Of a DNA stretch of 64,000 bases, positions 33,594 to 43,718 are shown one piece after another (position 1 is the stretch's first letter; each line of letters opens with the position of its first letter). Position numbers and translations under genes: made by a program. The stretch covers positions 21,814 to 85,813 of the forward strand of contig OMWY01000010.1 of the NCBI GenBank assembly GCA_900314885.1, read 5' to 3'. The stretch comes from an uncultured Eubacteriales bacterium. GTDB taxonomy: Bacteria > Bacillota > Clostridia > Lachnospirales > Lachnospiraceae. A model generated the notes under the pieces. That model ran no database searches. It worked only from the letters and a program-made list of their open reading frames with translations, and was not told the DNA's origin.

Positions 33594-34823
33594 TTACTCT
33601 TCCGGATTGAAGAAATCTTTTACACTTTCCGTGAACTTTTTCTTCTTACCCTTTTTCTTTTCAGTAGTTCCCGCGTTAGTGTCATTTGAAGCCTCGCTGC
33701 CATAATCGTCCTGACTTGCAAATGCCTGGAACTTCTTAGGGTAGGTAGCGTCAAGCTCTGTAAGGATACGCTTCTGCTCAGGCGTAAGGCTGTCAGGTGT
33801 CTGGACTATAAGAGTTACATAATGGTCGCCCTTCATATCCTTATTTCTCAAGGACTGAACGCCCTTGCCTCTAAGTCTTACCCTGGTGTCTGTCTGAGTG
33901 CCCGGCTTTACCTTATAAATGACATCACCATCAACAGTCGCTACCCTTATATCGCCACCAAGAGCGGCCTGAGTAAATGAGATAGGCACTGATGAATAAA
34001 TATCGGTACCATTTCTCTCAAATATTGGACTCTCACTAACCGAGCAGAGAACTATAAGATCTCCTCTAGGTCCGCCATTTACTCCCGGCTCACCTTTTCC
34101 GGATATTCTGACACCCTGTCCGTCGTCAATTCCGGCAGGAATTGTTACTTCTATAGACTTTCTGGATGAAATATATCCTTCACCGTGGCAGTCAGGGCAC
34201 TTATCTCTTATGATCTTACCTGTTCCGCGGCAGTCAGGACAGGTCTGCACACTCTGCATCATACCAAAGAGAGACTGCTGGGTAACCGTAACACGACCGG
34301 TTCCGCGACACTTAGGACAGGTTACAGGACTTGTTCCGGGCTTTGCGCCGGAGCCACCACACGTAGGGCATGGATCCTTAAGATTTACATTTATTGTCTT
34401 CTTGCAGCCGTGTACAGCTTCATCAAATGAAATCCTGATCTGATAATTTACATTCGCCCCGCGGCGAGGACCATTTGACTGGGCCCTTCTGCCACCGCCG
34501 GTTCCGAACAAATCGCCGAATATATCTCCGAAATTTCCAAAGATATCATCCATGCTCATGTTCGAGAAGTCATATCCGCCACCGCCTGCGCCACCATCAA
34601 AGGCCGCATGTCCGAACTGATCATACTGACGTCTCTTTTCAGGGTCGGAAAGAACGGCGTAAGCTTCAGACGCTTCCTTAAATATAGCCTCAGCCTCTTT
34701 GCTTGGGTTGACATCAGGATGATTCTTCTTGGCTATCTGTCTGTAAGCCCTCTTGATCTCATCTTCACTGGCATCCTTCGCCACGCCAAGGACTTCGTAG
34801 TAATCCCTTTTCTGTTCCGCCAT
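33594..34823 (-). CDS. dnaJ: Chaperone protein DnaJ
   Basis: A 409-residue type I J protein. The J domain (residues 5-70) has HPD in [12 protein letters not shown] Gly/Phe-rich region follows ([22 protein letters not shown]). The zinc finger has four CxxCxGxG repeats ([32 protein letters not shown]). Two C-terminal substrate-binding domains follow, and a Lys-rich tail ([15 protein letters not shown]) is longer than in E. coli. It stimulates the ATPase of DnaK. It is 16 bases downstream of dnaK, the last gene of the heat-shock operon. Confidence 0.97.
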   Translation of the reverse strand: MAEQKRDYYEVLGVAKDASEDEIKRAYRQIAKKNHPDVNPSKEAEAIFKEASEAYAVLSDPEKRRQYDQFGHAAFDGGAGGGGYDFSNMSMDDIFGNFGDIFGDLFGTGGGRRAQSNGPRRGANVNYQIRISFDEAVHGCKKTINVNLKDPCPTCGGSGAKPGTSPVTCPKCRGTGRVTVTQQSLFGMMQSVQTCPDCRGTGKIIRDKCPDCHGEGYISSRKSIEVTIPAGIDDGQGVRISGKGEPGVNGGPRGDLIVLCSVSESPIFERNGTDIYSSVPISFTQAALGGDIRVATVDGDVIYKVKPGTQTDTRVRLRGKGVQSLRNKDMKGDHYVTLIVQTPDSLTPEQKRILTELDATYPKKFQAFASQDDYGSEASNDTNAGTTEKKKGKKKKFTESVKDFFNPEE

Positions 34824-34839
34824 TTTACGTTAATCTACC

Positions 34840-36732
<1,893 letters not shown>

Positions 36733-36751
36733 TTACCTCCAATTTTTCTGA

Positions 36752-37417
36752 TTAATTAGCAACCTTTACCATTGATGGCCTTATGACCGTCTCATGATAT
36801 TTATAACCCTTCTGAAGCTCTTCGACAATGGTGTTTTCTTCAACACTGTCATCCTCAGCGTGCATAACAGCGTTATGAAGATTAGGGTCAAACTTCGCTC
36901 CCTTTGCCTCAATCGGCTCAACACCCGCATCAGTAAGAGCTTTTGTAAGCATCTTATAAACCTTATCCATACCTGTCACAAATGGGTCATCCTTCTTGTC
37001 CTCAGGAATGGTCTCAAGGCCACGCTCAAAATTGTCAACAACAGGAAGTATCTTCTGCAAAATGCTTACAGCTCCCGTATCGAACATCATAGCCTTTTCT
37101 TTCTCGGAACGGTTACGGAAATTTTCAAACTCAGCAAGCTGTCTCGTATATTTATCCTTCCAGTCAGCCGCTTCCTTCTTATATTTATCCGCTTCCTTGC
37201 CTTCCCGTGAAGCCGCAGCCTTCTTAGCTTCTTTCTCATCTAAGGACTCAGCTTCACTTTCAGCTCCCTCTTCTGACGATTCAGACTCTTCCGCCTTGCC
37301 GGCAGCTTCCTCAGGAGATACGTCCTTTTCCGTCTTATCAGAAGCTTCATTTACTTCCTTTGTTTCTTCCTCGGAAGCCTTTTTTTCAACTTCCTTCTCG
37401 TCTTTCTTTTCGCTCAA
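36752..37417 (-). CDS. grpE: Nucleotide exchange factor GrpE
   Basis: A 221-residue protein. A long acidic, low-complexity N-terminus (residues 1-90, Glu/Ser/Lys-rich) is followed by the dimeric coiled coil (KYKKEAADWKDKYTRQLAEF, NFRNRSEKEK) and the C-terminal beta domain (GVEPIEAKGAKFDPNLHNAV, GYKYHETVIRPSMVKV). It exchanges ADP on DnaK. The gene overlaps hrcA by 4 bases. Confidence 0.97.
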   Translation of the reverse strand: MSEKKDEKEVEKKASEEETKEVNEASDKTEKDVSPEEAAGKAEESESSEEGAESEAESLDEKEAKKAAASREGKEADKYKKEAADWKDKYTRQLAEFENFRNRSEKEKAMMFDTGAVSILQKILPVVDNFERGLETIPEDKKDDPFVTGMDKVYKMLTKALTDAGVEPIEAKGAKFDPNLHNAVMHAEDDSVEENTIVEELQKGYKYHETVIRPSMVKVAN

Positions 37418-38544
37418 ACTTCATTACCGCCTTTCCCGGGTGGAGCTCCCTCGCTTCCCGAATCATCCAGTTTCATATCTATAAGTTTTATGGTTCTTGT
37501 CGAACCTCTTTCATCACTTTTATGCTTAAAAATATCATCGAGATCCTTCATGAGGTTCTTGAGCGTACCTACTACCTTGCCGTAATCCATACGCTTTGGT
37601 CCTACAATTCCGACCTTTCCGTACACGCCTTCCTCTATCTCGTAGGTCGCTGTTATAACGGAACAATCCTTTAAACTGTCTACGTTGGTATCATTGCCAA
37701 TATAGACGTTAATGCCATCATCACTGCTTGCGCCCATGCGCTCATTAAGTAGAGAACCAAGCTCCTTCTTATCCTCTATGGTGTAGAGGATCTTTTCCAT
37801 GTTACCGCCTTCATCAAGCTCAGGATACTTTAAAATATTGGTAGCGCCACTCGTATATATCTTGGAGCTTTCGGAGTCAGTGGCCATATTTCCTATCGCG
37901 TCAAGGATCGTGCTCGCAAGATTAACATACTCTCCTGCCTGTTCCTTGAGCTTCGCTATCATCTGCAGATTGACATTTTCAAGTTCGGTTCCGGCAAGGA
38001 ATGAATTAAACAGAATATTTAATCTGAATACTTCAGACTTATCAACCGGTTCATCGAGATCTATGATTCTGTTCCTTACTACGTTATTGTCAAGAACAAA
38101 TACTATAAGAAGATGCTCTGCGTCAACCTCCGAAAGCTGGATGAACTTTATCTTCCGGTGCTCGTACTTAGGTGCTGAAACCATCGTGGTGTAGTTCGTA
38201 TTCTTCGCTAAGAGGTTAGCCACCTGCTGAAGTAAGGTCTCAAGCTTGTCTGACTTCTTAAGAAGCTCGTCGCGGATATCGTTCACCTCGTTCACCTGCG
38301 TCTGCATCATAGTATCTACGTACAGGCGGTAGGCCATATCAGAAGGAATACGTCCCGCTGAAGTATGAGGCTGAATCAGATACCCCATATCTTCAAGATC
38401 GCTCATCTCATTCCTTATAGTCGCTGAAGAAAGTGAAAGGCCTTCCATCTTTGAAATGGTCCTTGACCCAACAGGTTCGCCGGTCTCAAGATAAGTCCTG
38501 ATTACCGCATTAAGTATAGCCATCTTTCTGTCATCAAGTCCCAT
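37414..38544 (-). CDS. hrcA: Heat-inducible transcription repressor HrcA
   Basis: A 376-residue repressor. It has an N-terminal winged helix (LNAVIRTYLETGEPVGSRTI, LSSATIRNEMSDLEDMGYL), a central GAF-like region and a C-terminal dimerisation domain (GKVGIVGPKRMDYGKVVGTL). It binds the CIRCE palindrome, which lies 26 bases upstream of its own start, so the operon is autoregulated and derepressed by heat. The C-terminal extension (about 25 residues) is somewhat longer than in Bacillus. Confidence 0.96.
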   Translation of the reverse strand: MGLDDRKMAILNAVIRTYLETGEPVGSRTISKMEGLSLSSATIRNEMSDLEDMGYLIQPHTSAGRIPSDMAYRLYVDTMMQTQVNEVNDIRDELLKKSDKLETLLQQVANLLAKNTNYTTMVSAPKYEHRKIKFIQLSEVDAEHLLIVFVLDNNVVRNRIIDLDEPVDKSEVFRLNILFNSFLAGTELENVNLQMIAKLKEQAGEYVNLASTILDAIGNMATDSESSKIYTSGATNILKYPELDEGGNMEKILYTIEDKKELGSLLNERMGASSDDGINVYIGNDTNVDSLKDCSVITATYEIEEGVYGKVGIVGPKRMDYGKVVGTLKNLMKDLDDIFKHKSDERGSTRTIKLIDMKLDDSGSEGAPPGKGGNEV

Positions 38545-38569
38545 GCCCTGCCATCCTTTCTTCTGTCTG

Positions 38570-38596
38570 TTAGCACTCGTGATGTCAGAGTGCTAA
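38570..38596 (-). promoter_or_regulatory. CIRCE operator
   Basis: A perfect CIRCE: TTAGCACTC, 9 bases, GAGTGCTAA. It is the binding site of HrcA and lies at the expected transcript start. Confidence 0.97.
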
Positions 38597-38608
38597 CATC
38601 TATATAAT

Positions 38609-38637
38609 AAGATATCACCCTTTCAAGGATTTGTCAA
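38609..38637 (-). promoter_or_regulatory. Sigma-A promoter of the heat-shock operon
   Basis: On the minus strand, -35 TTGACA (38632-38637), a 17-base spacer and -10 TATCTT (38609-38614), followed 12 bases on by CIRCE. Confidence 0.75.
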
Positions 38638-38667
38638 CACTTTTCTGATAAATTTATGCAAAAAAAT

Positions 38668-38815
38668 GTTACTGTTCAGGCCCACGCATTCGAGATGCTA
38701 ACGCATCTCTCATGTAGTGGGCTCAAGAGGCTAACGCCTCTCCCAACCCAATAAATCATAACAGCAATTACAGCAAGCTGTATTGCTGCATGATTTATTG
38801 GGTCTGAACAGTAAC
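38668..38815. repeat. Palindromic element family I, copy 1, with terminal inverted repeats
   Basis: A 148-base element with perfect 12-base inverted ends (GTTACTGTTCAG ... CTGAACAGTAAC). Inside are three hairpins: GAGATGC TAAC GCATCTC, AGAGGC TAAC GCCTCT, and a long stem CCCAATAAATCAT ... ATGATTTATTGGG with an inner AGCAAT/ATTGCT. It is flanked on both sides by AAAAAAAT (38660-38667 and 38816-38823), which could be an 8-base target duplication. The right-hand copy is the T-tract of the tetR terminator. It encodes no protein. Copy 2 is at 55736-55881 in opposite orientation. Confidence 0.8.
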
Positions 38816-38820
38816 AAAAA

Positions 38821-38850
38821 AATAAGAAGCGGTAAAAACCACTTCTTATT
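38821..38850 (-). terminator. Intrinsic terminator of the TetR gene
   Basis: A 13-bp stem (AATAAGAAGCGGT / ACCACTTCTTATT, one mismatch or wobble) with a 4-base loop, followed on the minus strand by a run of T. It overlaps the end of the TetR gene. Confidence 0.82.
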
Positions 38851-39406
38851 ATAAGTCAGCTAATTCTGTCGCGCTGTGAGTCAGCAGAAATCCATAGGCC
38901 TCAAGCAGATCTGATGTCTTTACCTCCTTGCCATTCTCAACCCATGACCTGATTACATTAACAGTAATCATAGTATAGTACTTAGCGACAATATCATCAG
39001 ATAGTACCCTTGGCCAGTCCCGGTGCTTTATCTTATGCTCCTTAAGGAGCCCCGACAGAGTATCATATATATCCCTCTCAAGTACCTCGGTAAAGCTGTT
39101 CTGACCTTCAACCTCGAATATCTTCTTATAATATTCTCTGTTCTCATCTATCTTTACAAAGAGCATCTTCGCAGCCTCACGGTAAAGGCCGCTTTTTATG
39201 AGCTCCTTAACGGGATTTCCTATTTCCTCTTCAAATATCCACTCAACGACTTCATACTTATCCTTGAAATAGTGATAGAATGTAGGCCTTATAACACCGG
39301 CCGCATCCGTTATCATTCTTATGGTAATTTTCTCAAACGGTGTTGTATCCAGCAGGTTCCTGAAGCTCTCGCCCAGAAGCTGCTTAGTAAGTTCCTTCTT
39401 CTCCAT
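38849..39406 (-). CDS. TetR-family transcription regulator
   Basis: A 185-residue regulator. The N-terminal helix-turn-helix (residues 8-52) has KITIRMITDAAGVIRPTFYHYFKDKYEVVEWIF, a TetR recognition helix (written in two parts: KITIRMITDAAG and VIRPTFYHYFKD). The C-terminal ligand-binding half is helical and similar to the DhaS/TetR_C group common in Lachnospiraceae. The ligand and target are unknown. Its own promoter is at 39440-39468 and its terminator at 38821-38850, so it is a single-gene unit. Part of the match rests on memory of the family. Confidence 0.88.
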   Translation of the reverse strand: MEKKELTKQLLGESFRNLLDTTPFEKITIRMITDAAGVIRPTFYHYFKDKYEVVEWIFEEEIGNPVKELIKSGLYREAAKMLFVKIDENREYYKKIFEVEGQNSFTEVLERDIYDTLSGLLKEHKIKHRDWPRVLSDDIVAKYYTMITVNVIRSWVENGKEVKTSDLLEAYGFLLTHSATELADL

Positions 39407-39439
39407 CTTAACCCCTTTAAAGCGAAATGACTTAAAAAT

Positions 39440-39468
39440 ATTTTATCACAAGAATCATCAATTTACAA
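39440..39468 (-). promoter_or_regulatory. Predicted promoter of the TetR gene
   Basis: On the minus strand, -35 TTGTAA (39463-39468), a 17-base spacer and -10 TAAAAT (39440-39445). Confidence 0.55.
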
Positions 39469-39510
39469 CTACAATCTTTTACAGATGTTAAGTTCATCTT
39501 TCTGTATGAA

Positions 39511-39544
39511 AAGAAGCATACCGGTTAAGTCCGGCATGCTTCTT
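39511..39544 (-). terminator. Intrinsic terminator downstream of the radical SAM gene
   Basis: A 14-bp stem with one mismatch (AAGAAGCATACCGG / CCGGCATGCTTCTT) and a 6-base loop; on the minus strand TTTTC follows. Confidence 0.82.
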
Positions 39545-39564
39545 TTATGATACTTTGTTAATTA

Positions 39565-41091
39565 TCAGTCAGCTGAAACCTTGTTCGCGTCATCATTTAC
39601 GATGGCAGCCTTAACGGCTTCAGGTGGAACTACATCGCCCGGCTTCTCAAAAGCGGCAAGCTCAGGATGTTCTCTCTTTTCCTTGGTGTAGTTTTCATAT
39701 TTTGGTCTCTTGTGTGTCTCAGAATCCCAAACCTTCTTAGCGACAGGTGCCCAGGTCTTAGCATAGTCATCGCACTTCGCGCACAGATGGTCAACGTCCT
39801 CGGCGCTCTCTTCATTTGTACCATGAGCGCCTGTCTCCTTAACCATCTTGCGAAGGAGATCAGGATTCTCAAGCATAGGACAAGGTCTTAAGTGATTTCT
39901 GTTAAATGGCTGTCCCTCATGGTAAGCCTTAAAGAGCGGGCTCTGAAGCATCTCAAGGATGCTGTTATCATGAATGTTGGTATTTGAAAAATGGATAAAT
40001 ACGCAAGGTTCAGCGTCACCCATAGCGTTGATATGGAAGTAATTACGGCCTCCGGCTATACATCCTCCAACATACTCACCATCATTCTGGAAATCCATAG
40101 GATAGAAGTCAAGCTTCTTATCAGCCTCACGGTATCCTCTGATTCTCTTAATCATCTCAACACGCTGCTCAGGTGTAGGCATAAGGTCTACTACCGCATT
40201 ATTTCCAACAGGCATATAGTGGAAATAGAAACCAAATCTCGCGCCCTTGCTTGCGATAAAGTCCATGAACTCAGGATTCGTTACGGCATCCCAGTTGTAC
40301 TTGGTGTAGCAGATGGATGTACCGAAAATGATACCATATTTATGAAGAAGATCCATGGCCTTAATAACCTTAGCGTAATGGCCATCACCACGTCTGGCGT
40401 CGTTTGTCTCCGGTGTTCCCTCAATTGAGAGAAGGAAGGTTATATTACCAAGCTCTACCACCTTCTTGCACATCTCATCATTTATAAGAGTAGAGTTCGT
40501 GAACATGCCAAAGAAGCAGTCATTATGCTTCTTAGCGAGCTTGTAAATATCCTTCATGCGGACTGTAGGCTCACCACCGGTCATAAAGTAGAGATGAGTT
40601 CCGAGCTCCTTTCCCTGGGTAACAATCTTATCCATATCTTCGTATGAAAGGTTGCTCTTATGACCGTATGTACCCGACCAACAGCCCTCGCAGTGCATAT
40701 TACAAGCCATAGTAGGGTCAAAAAGAATGAGCCAAGGTATATTGCAATCATACTTCTCGCGACTTTCGCGGATAGTCTTGGTTCCGCGAAGGAAGCACTC
40801 ATATCCGAGATCAAGTATAACGTTCTTAGCGTAATGAGGATCAGCCTCAGCTACGGTTTTATCTATAAGATTAAACCATCTGTTGTTCGGATCCATGATC
40901 TCTTTACGGACGCTGTCAAGCTTTTCCTTGGTAGCGCTCTTGTTTAAAAACTTAGCAACAAGGTCAAGAGCGGCAAGATAAGACTGTCTTCTGTCATCCG
41001 CGTTGTTAAGGTTCTTAAGGAATTTGTCTATTCCCGCGCCGATAGCCGCGCGCTCTGCTGCGTGTGAAAGTTCCTTTATAGCATTTGCCAT
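39565..41091 (-). CDS. Radical SAM protein with SPASM-like C-terminus
   Basis: A 508-residue radical SAM enzyme. A helical N-terminal part (about 120 residues) is followed by the cluster motif CNMHCEGC, LYFMTGGEPTVRM, TNSTLINDEM and FLLSIEGTPETNDARR. The C-terminal region has the Cys pattern of an auxiliary cluster domain (GGCIAGGRNYFHINAMGDAEPC, split as GGCIAGGRNYF and NAMGDAEPC; HLRPCPMLEN; LCAKCDDY). SPASM-type enzymes modify peptides or act as heme/cofactor maturases; no precursor peptide is visible nearby. The start is set at the ATG at 41091, with GGGGAG 8 bases upstream. It is 19 bases downstream of the MntP-like gene. Confidence 0.87.
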   Translation of the reverse strand: MANAIKELSHAAERAAIGAGIDKFLKNLNNADDRRQSYLAALDLVAKFLNKSATKEKLDSVRKEIMDPNNRWFNLIDKTVAEADPHYAKNVILDLGYECFLRGTKTIRESREKYDCNIPWLILFDPTMACNMHCEGCWSGTYGHKSNLSYEDMDKIVTQGKELGTHLYFMTGGEPTVRMKDIYKLAKKHNDCFFGMFTNSTLINDEMCKKVVELGNITFLLSIEGTPETNDARRGDGHYAKVIKAMDLLHKYGIIFGTSICYTKYNWDAVTNPEFMDFIASKGARFGFYFHYMPVGNNAVVDLMPTPEQRVEMIKRIRGYREADKKLDFYPMDFQNDGEYVGGCIAGGRNYFHINAMGDAEPCVFIHFSNTNIHDNSILEMLQSPLFKAYHEGQPFNRNHLRPCPMLENPDLLRKMVKETGAHGTNEESAEDVDHLCAKCDDYAKTWAPVAKKVWDSETHKRPKYENYTKEKREHPELAAFEKPGDVVPPEAVKAAIVNDDANKVSAD

Positions 41092-41110
41092 AGTGTACAC
41101 TCCCCTTTAT

Positions 41111-41689
41111 TCAATGTATAGTAAATCTCAGTAAATTGTCAACGGCTCCTACAGCTAATAACGTGCCGCCAACCATATAAGCCTTGTTCTTGTCTTCTGA
41201 ACCGAGTCTGTATCCCGCGTATGTGCCTAACATAATGGATAAAATGGTTACAACAGACATAGGTATTATCTGCCTTACAAGTCTGGTCTGAAGTAGGCCG
41301 AAGCCTATGCCCGCAAAAAAAGCGTCAAGGCTCACAACAAAAGCGTAAAGCATCAGCTGTTTAACCTTAATCTCATCGTCCCTGCATTCTACAATTGGCT
41401 TCGATGTTCTTGACTTGATAAAGAAATAAGCCGACAAAGCAAAGAAAATGACTGATGATAAAGCCTTCCAGACATTTGTAAGCGCTGTGCCGGAATTCTT
41501 AACCGGCGCCGCCCATGTACAGACATTGCCAAGCACTAAGAATCCTATCTGCCATATCCCAAAAATAAAGCAATAGACTACCATTTCCTTCCTGCTGATC
41601 TTGGAAAGAAGGGCGCCTCTGCATACAAGCACGGTAAACAGATCGAGACACAGTCCGCATGAAATGAGGACTATCTCAAATGTGCCCAA
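41111..41689 (-). CDS. MntP/DUF204-like integral membrane protein
   Basis: A 192-residue membrane protein with six predicted helices (about residues 5-22, 35-55, 72-92, 110-130, 136-155 and 165-185). The Asp-containing motifs LCLDLFTVLVCRG and VVSLDAFFAGIGFG are internal repeats typical of the MntP (putative Mn efflux) superfamily. It starts with a TTG at 41689 supported by a perfect GGAGGTG site. It forms a two-gene unit with the radical SAM protein. No yybP-ykoY riboswitch is visible in the 130 bases upstream. Confidence 0.78.
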   Translation of the reverse strand: MGTFEIVLISCGLCLDLFTVLVCRGALLSKISRKEMVVYCFIFGIWQIGFLVLGNVCTWAAPVKNSGTALTNVWKALSSVIFFALSAYFFIKSRTSKPIVECRDDEIKVKQLMLYAFVVSLDAFFAGIGFGLLQTRLVRQIIPMSVVTILSIMLGTYAGYRLGSEDKNKAYMVGGTLLAVGAVDNLLRFTIH

Positions 41690-41819
41690 TGGTTCACCTC
41701 CTCGAATAATATCCGGGCTTCACAAACGAAGCCTCACTTATATCGATTATAGTGAATTTTATGCATTTTTTACAGATACAACCAATTTGTTCATGTATTT
41801 AAATGCGCTACAAATCTCT

Positions 41820-43697
41820 TCAAATGTCACCTGAATCTTTTGCGGTGTCTTCAGTTTTCTTTGAGGACTCCTTCTCCTTCTGCTTCTTTTTACCGGATTT
41901 CTTAGGCTTTGAAACCGGCTTTTCCATATCTTCATTAACTTCCTTCTCAGAAGGTTCAGAAGGTATGAGAGCTTCTGTTTCGTTTTCAGCCTGTACGGTT
42001 TCAAGCCTAGCTTTACTGTCGTCAAGCAGAGCGTTAAAATACACATCCTTCGAGGCTGTCTCGGCCAGATCGGCACAGGCGTCTCCCGCCCTCTCAAGAA
42101 GGTGAAGAAGCTCATTGTAGCTTCCGGTAAGCCTGTTGTCACATTTTCCCTTGGCTACTCTCTTCATGTGAGCCCGCCTCATTGACACGTTCATATCCAT
42201 GAGCTTGTTGCGTTCCTCGTTATAGCGTTCCTCATCTATCTTGTCGCCGGTGATTATCGAATTTATGGACTCAAAATAGAGCTCCTTAATATGAAGGGCT
42301 GACTTGGTGATCTGCTCAATCGCGTCCTTGCTGTAGTGATGCTTTCCCTTTACATTTTCTGACAGATTATGGCAAATTAATGAACAGTTCGCCGAAAGCC
42401 TGTCAAGATCGCCAAGTATAAAGAGGGCTCCTGTCGCGTCACTCGACATTTCCTCCGTAAACGAACCTGCTGAGAAGGCTTCCTGTACATAATCGGTTAT
42501 CTGCTTAGAAATGTCGTGCTCATTCTTATTTAACTCGTCTATATCAGTAACTATCTCCGAAACCTTAGAAACAGGGACGCTTACCATCTTGTCCATGACA
42601 TTTTTAACAATATCGGAACAATGGATAACCTCCTTGCTTACAAGGTGAAGGGCAAGCGCTGACTGCTTCTTTACCTTCTCATCAAGGTAAATGACATTGC
42701 CGCCGACAGTCTTCTCATTCACTGAATCCGGAATGAGTGTCATTACAAGCTTAACCATAAGACCGATGAGAGGTGTCCAGATAAGTGCCATCGTCACGTT
42801 TAAGCCTGTATGAGCATTCGCGATCTGCCTTGAAATTACGTCGATTTCATTTCCCTTAGGCGAAATGTACTGAATAAAGGCAGTGTATGGCTTGAGGAGG
42901 AAAATAAAGAGAATGGCGCCAGACAGGTTAAATATGCAGTGGGCCGCTGCCGTTCTCTTCGCGTTCTTCGACTGGGTAATTGACGCAAGTACAGCCGTAA
43001 TCGTAGTACCTACATTATCGCCAAGAAGAACCGGAATCGCTCCCGCCAGGCCGATAATAGAAGAAACTCCATCCGGTCCCGGGGTCGCGGCAAAGTTCTG
43101 GAGAACCGCAATTGTCGCCGAAGAGCTCTGTACCACAAGAGTCATGATAAGACCGGTAAAGAAGCCCAGTACCGGGATATGGGATACATTGCTTATCATG
43201 TTAACGAATACATGGCTGTTCGCAAGAGGCTTCATGGTGCTTCCCATGGTCTCTATTCCAAGGAAAAGAAGACCGAAGGCAAATATGGTTTCACCTATAT
43301 ATTTTGCCTTTTCCTTCTTAGAAAAGAACATGACAATAAAACCGGCAGCTATGATTACATAGATGTAATCGCTTATCTGGAAAGCTATAAGCTGGGCGGT
43401 CATTGTAGTACCTATATTTGCGCCAAAAATTACTGAAATAGCCTGTGGAAGAGTCATGAGGCCTGCTGAAACGAAACCGATCGCCATAACGCTGGTCGCT
43501 GAGCTTGACTGGAGTACGGCGGTAACCAGAGCGCCCGAAAGCACTCCTAGAACAGGGTTCTTCGTAAGCATGCCAAGGATTTTCTTCATTCCCTCGCCTG
43601 CTGCCTTCTGAAGGCTGTCACTCATCATGTTCATGCCGAACAGGAAAATGCCAAGTCCACCGAGTAACCCAAAAATTGTCTGTAATGTTGAATTCAT
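41820..43697 (-). CDS. Na/Pi cotransporter family protein (NptA/YjbB-like)
   Basis: A 625-residue transporter. The membrane half (1-310) has the duplicated QSSSA signature: VLQSSSATSVMAIGFV and VVQSSSATIAVLQNF, with GANIGTTMTAQ and GDNVGTTITAV, the Na-dependent phosphate transporter motifs. The second half (about 350-560) is a PhoU-like helical domain (MRRAHMKRVAKGKCDN). A Lys/Glu-rich tail ends the protein. It likely imports phosphate with sodium and senses it through the PhoU part. It is 21 bases downstream of hemW. Confidence 0.92.
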   Translation of the reverse strand: MNSTLQTIFGLLGGLGIFLFGMNMMSDSLQKAAGEGMKKILGMLTKNPVLGVLSGALVTAVLQSSSATSVMAIGFVSAGLMTLPQAISVIFGANIGTTMTAQLIAFQISDYIYVIIAAGFIVMFFSKKEKAKYIGETIFAFGLLFLGIETMGSTMKPLANSHVFVNMISNVSHIPVLGFFTGLIMTLVVQSSSATIAVLQNFAATPGPDGVSSIIGLAGAIPVLLGDNVGTTITAVLASITQSKNAKRTAAAHCIFNLSGAILFIFLLKPYTAFIQYISPKGNEIDVISRQIANAHTGLNVTMALIWTPLIGLMVKLVMTLIPDSVNEKTVGGNVIYLDEKVKKQSALALHLVSKEVIHCSDIVKNVMDKMVSVPVSKVSEIVTDIDELNKNEHDISKQITDYVQEAFSAGSFTEEMSSDATGALFILGDLDRLSANCSLICHNLSENVKGKHHYSKDAIEQITKSALHIKELYFESINSIITGDKIDEERYNEERNKLMDMNVSMRRAHMKRVAKGKCDNRLTGSYNELLHLLERAGDACADLAETASKDVYFNALLDDSKARLETVQAENETEALIPSEPSEKEVNEDMEKPVSKPKKSGKKKQKEKESSKKTEDTAKDSGDI

Positions 43698-43718
43698 AAA
43701 AATTCCTTTTTACTGCCA

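Noticed and set aside
38660..38823. CRISPR array or tRNA cluster
   Set aside because: The hairpins are single, non-periodic, with no spacers; no tRNA-like TTCGA arm or anticodon stem is formed. No tRNA gene was found in the whole window.
41690..41819. yybP-ykoY manganese riboswitch before the MntP-like gene
   Set aside because: Only one small hairpin (GGCTTC/GAAGCC) is visible; the conserved core of the riboswitch is absent.
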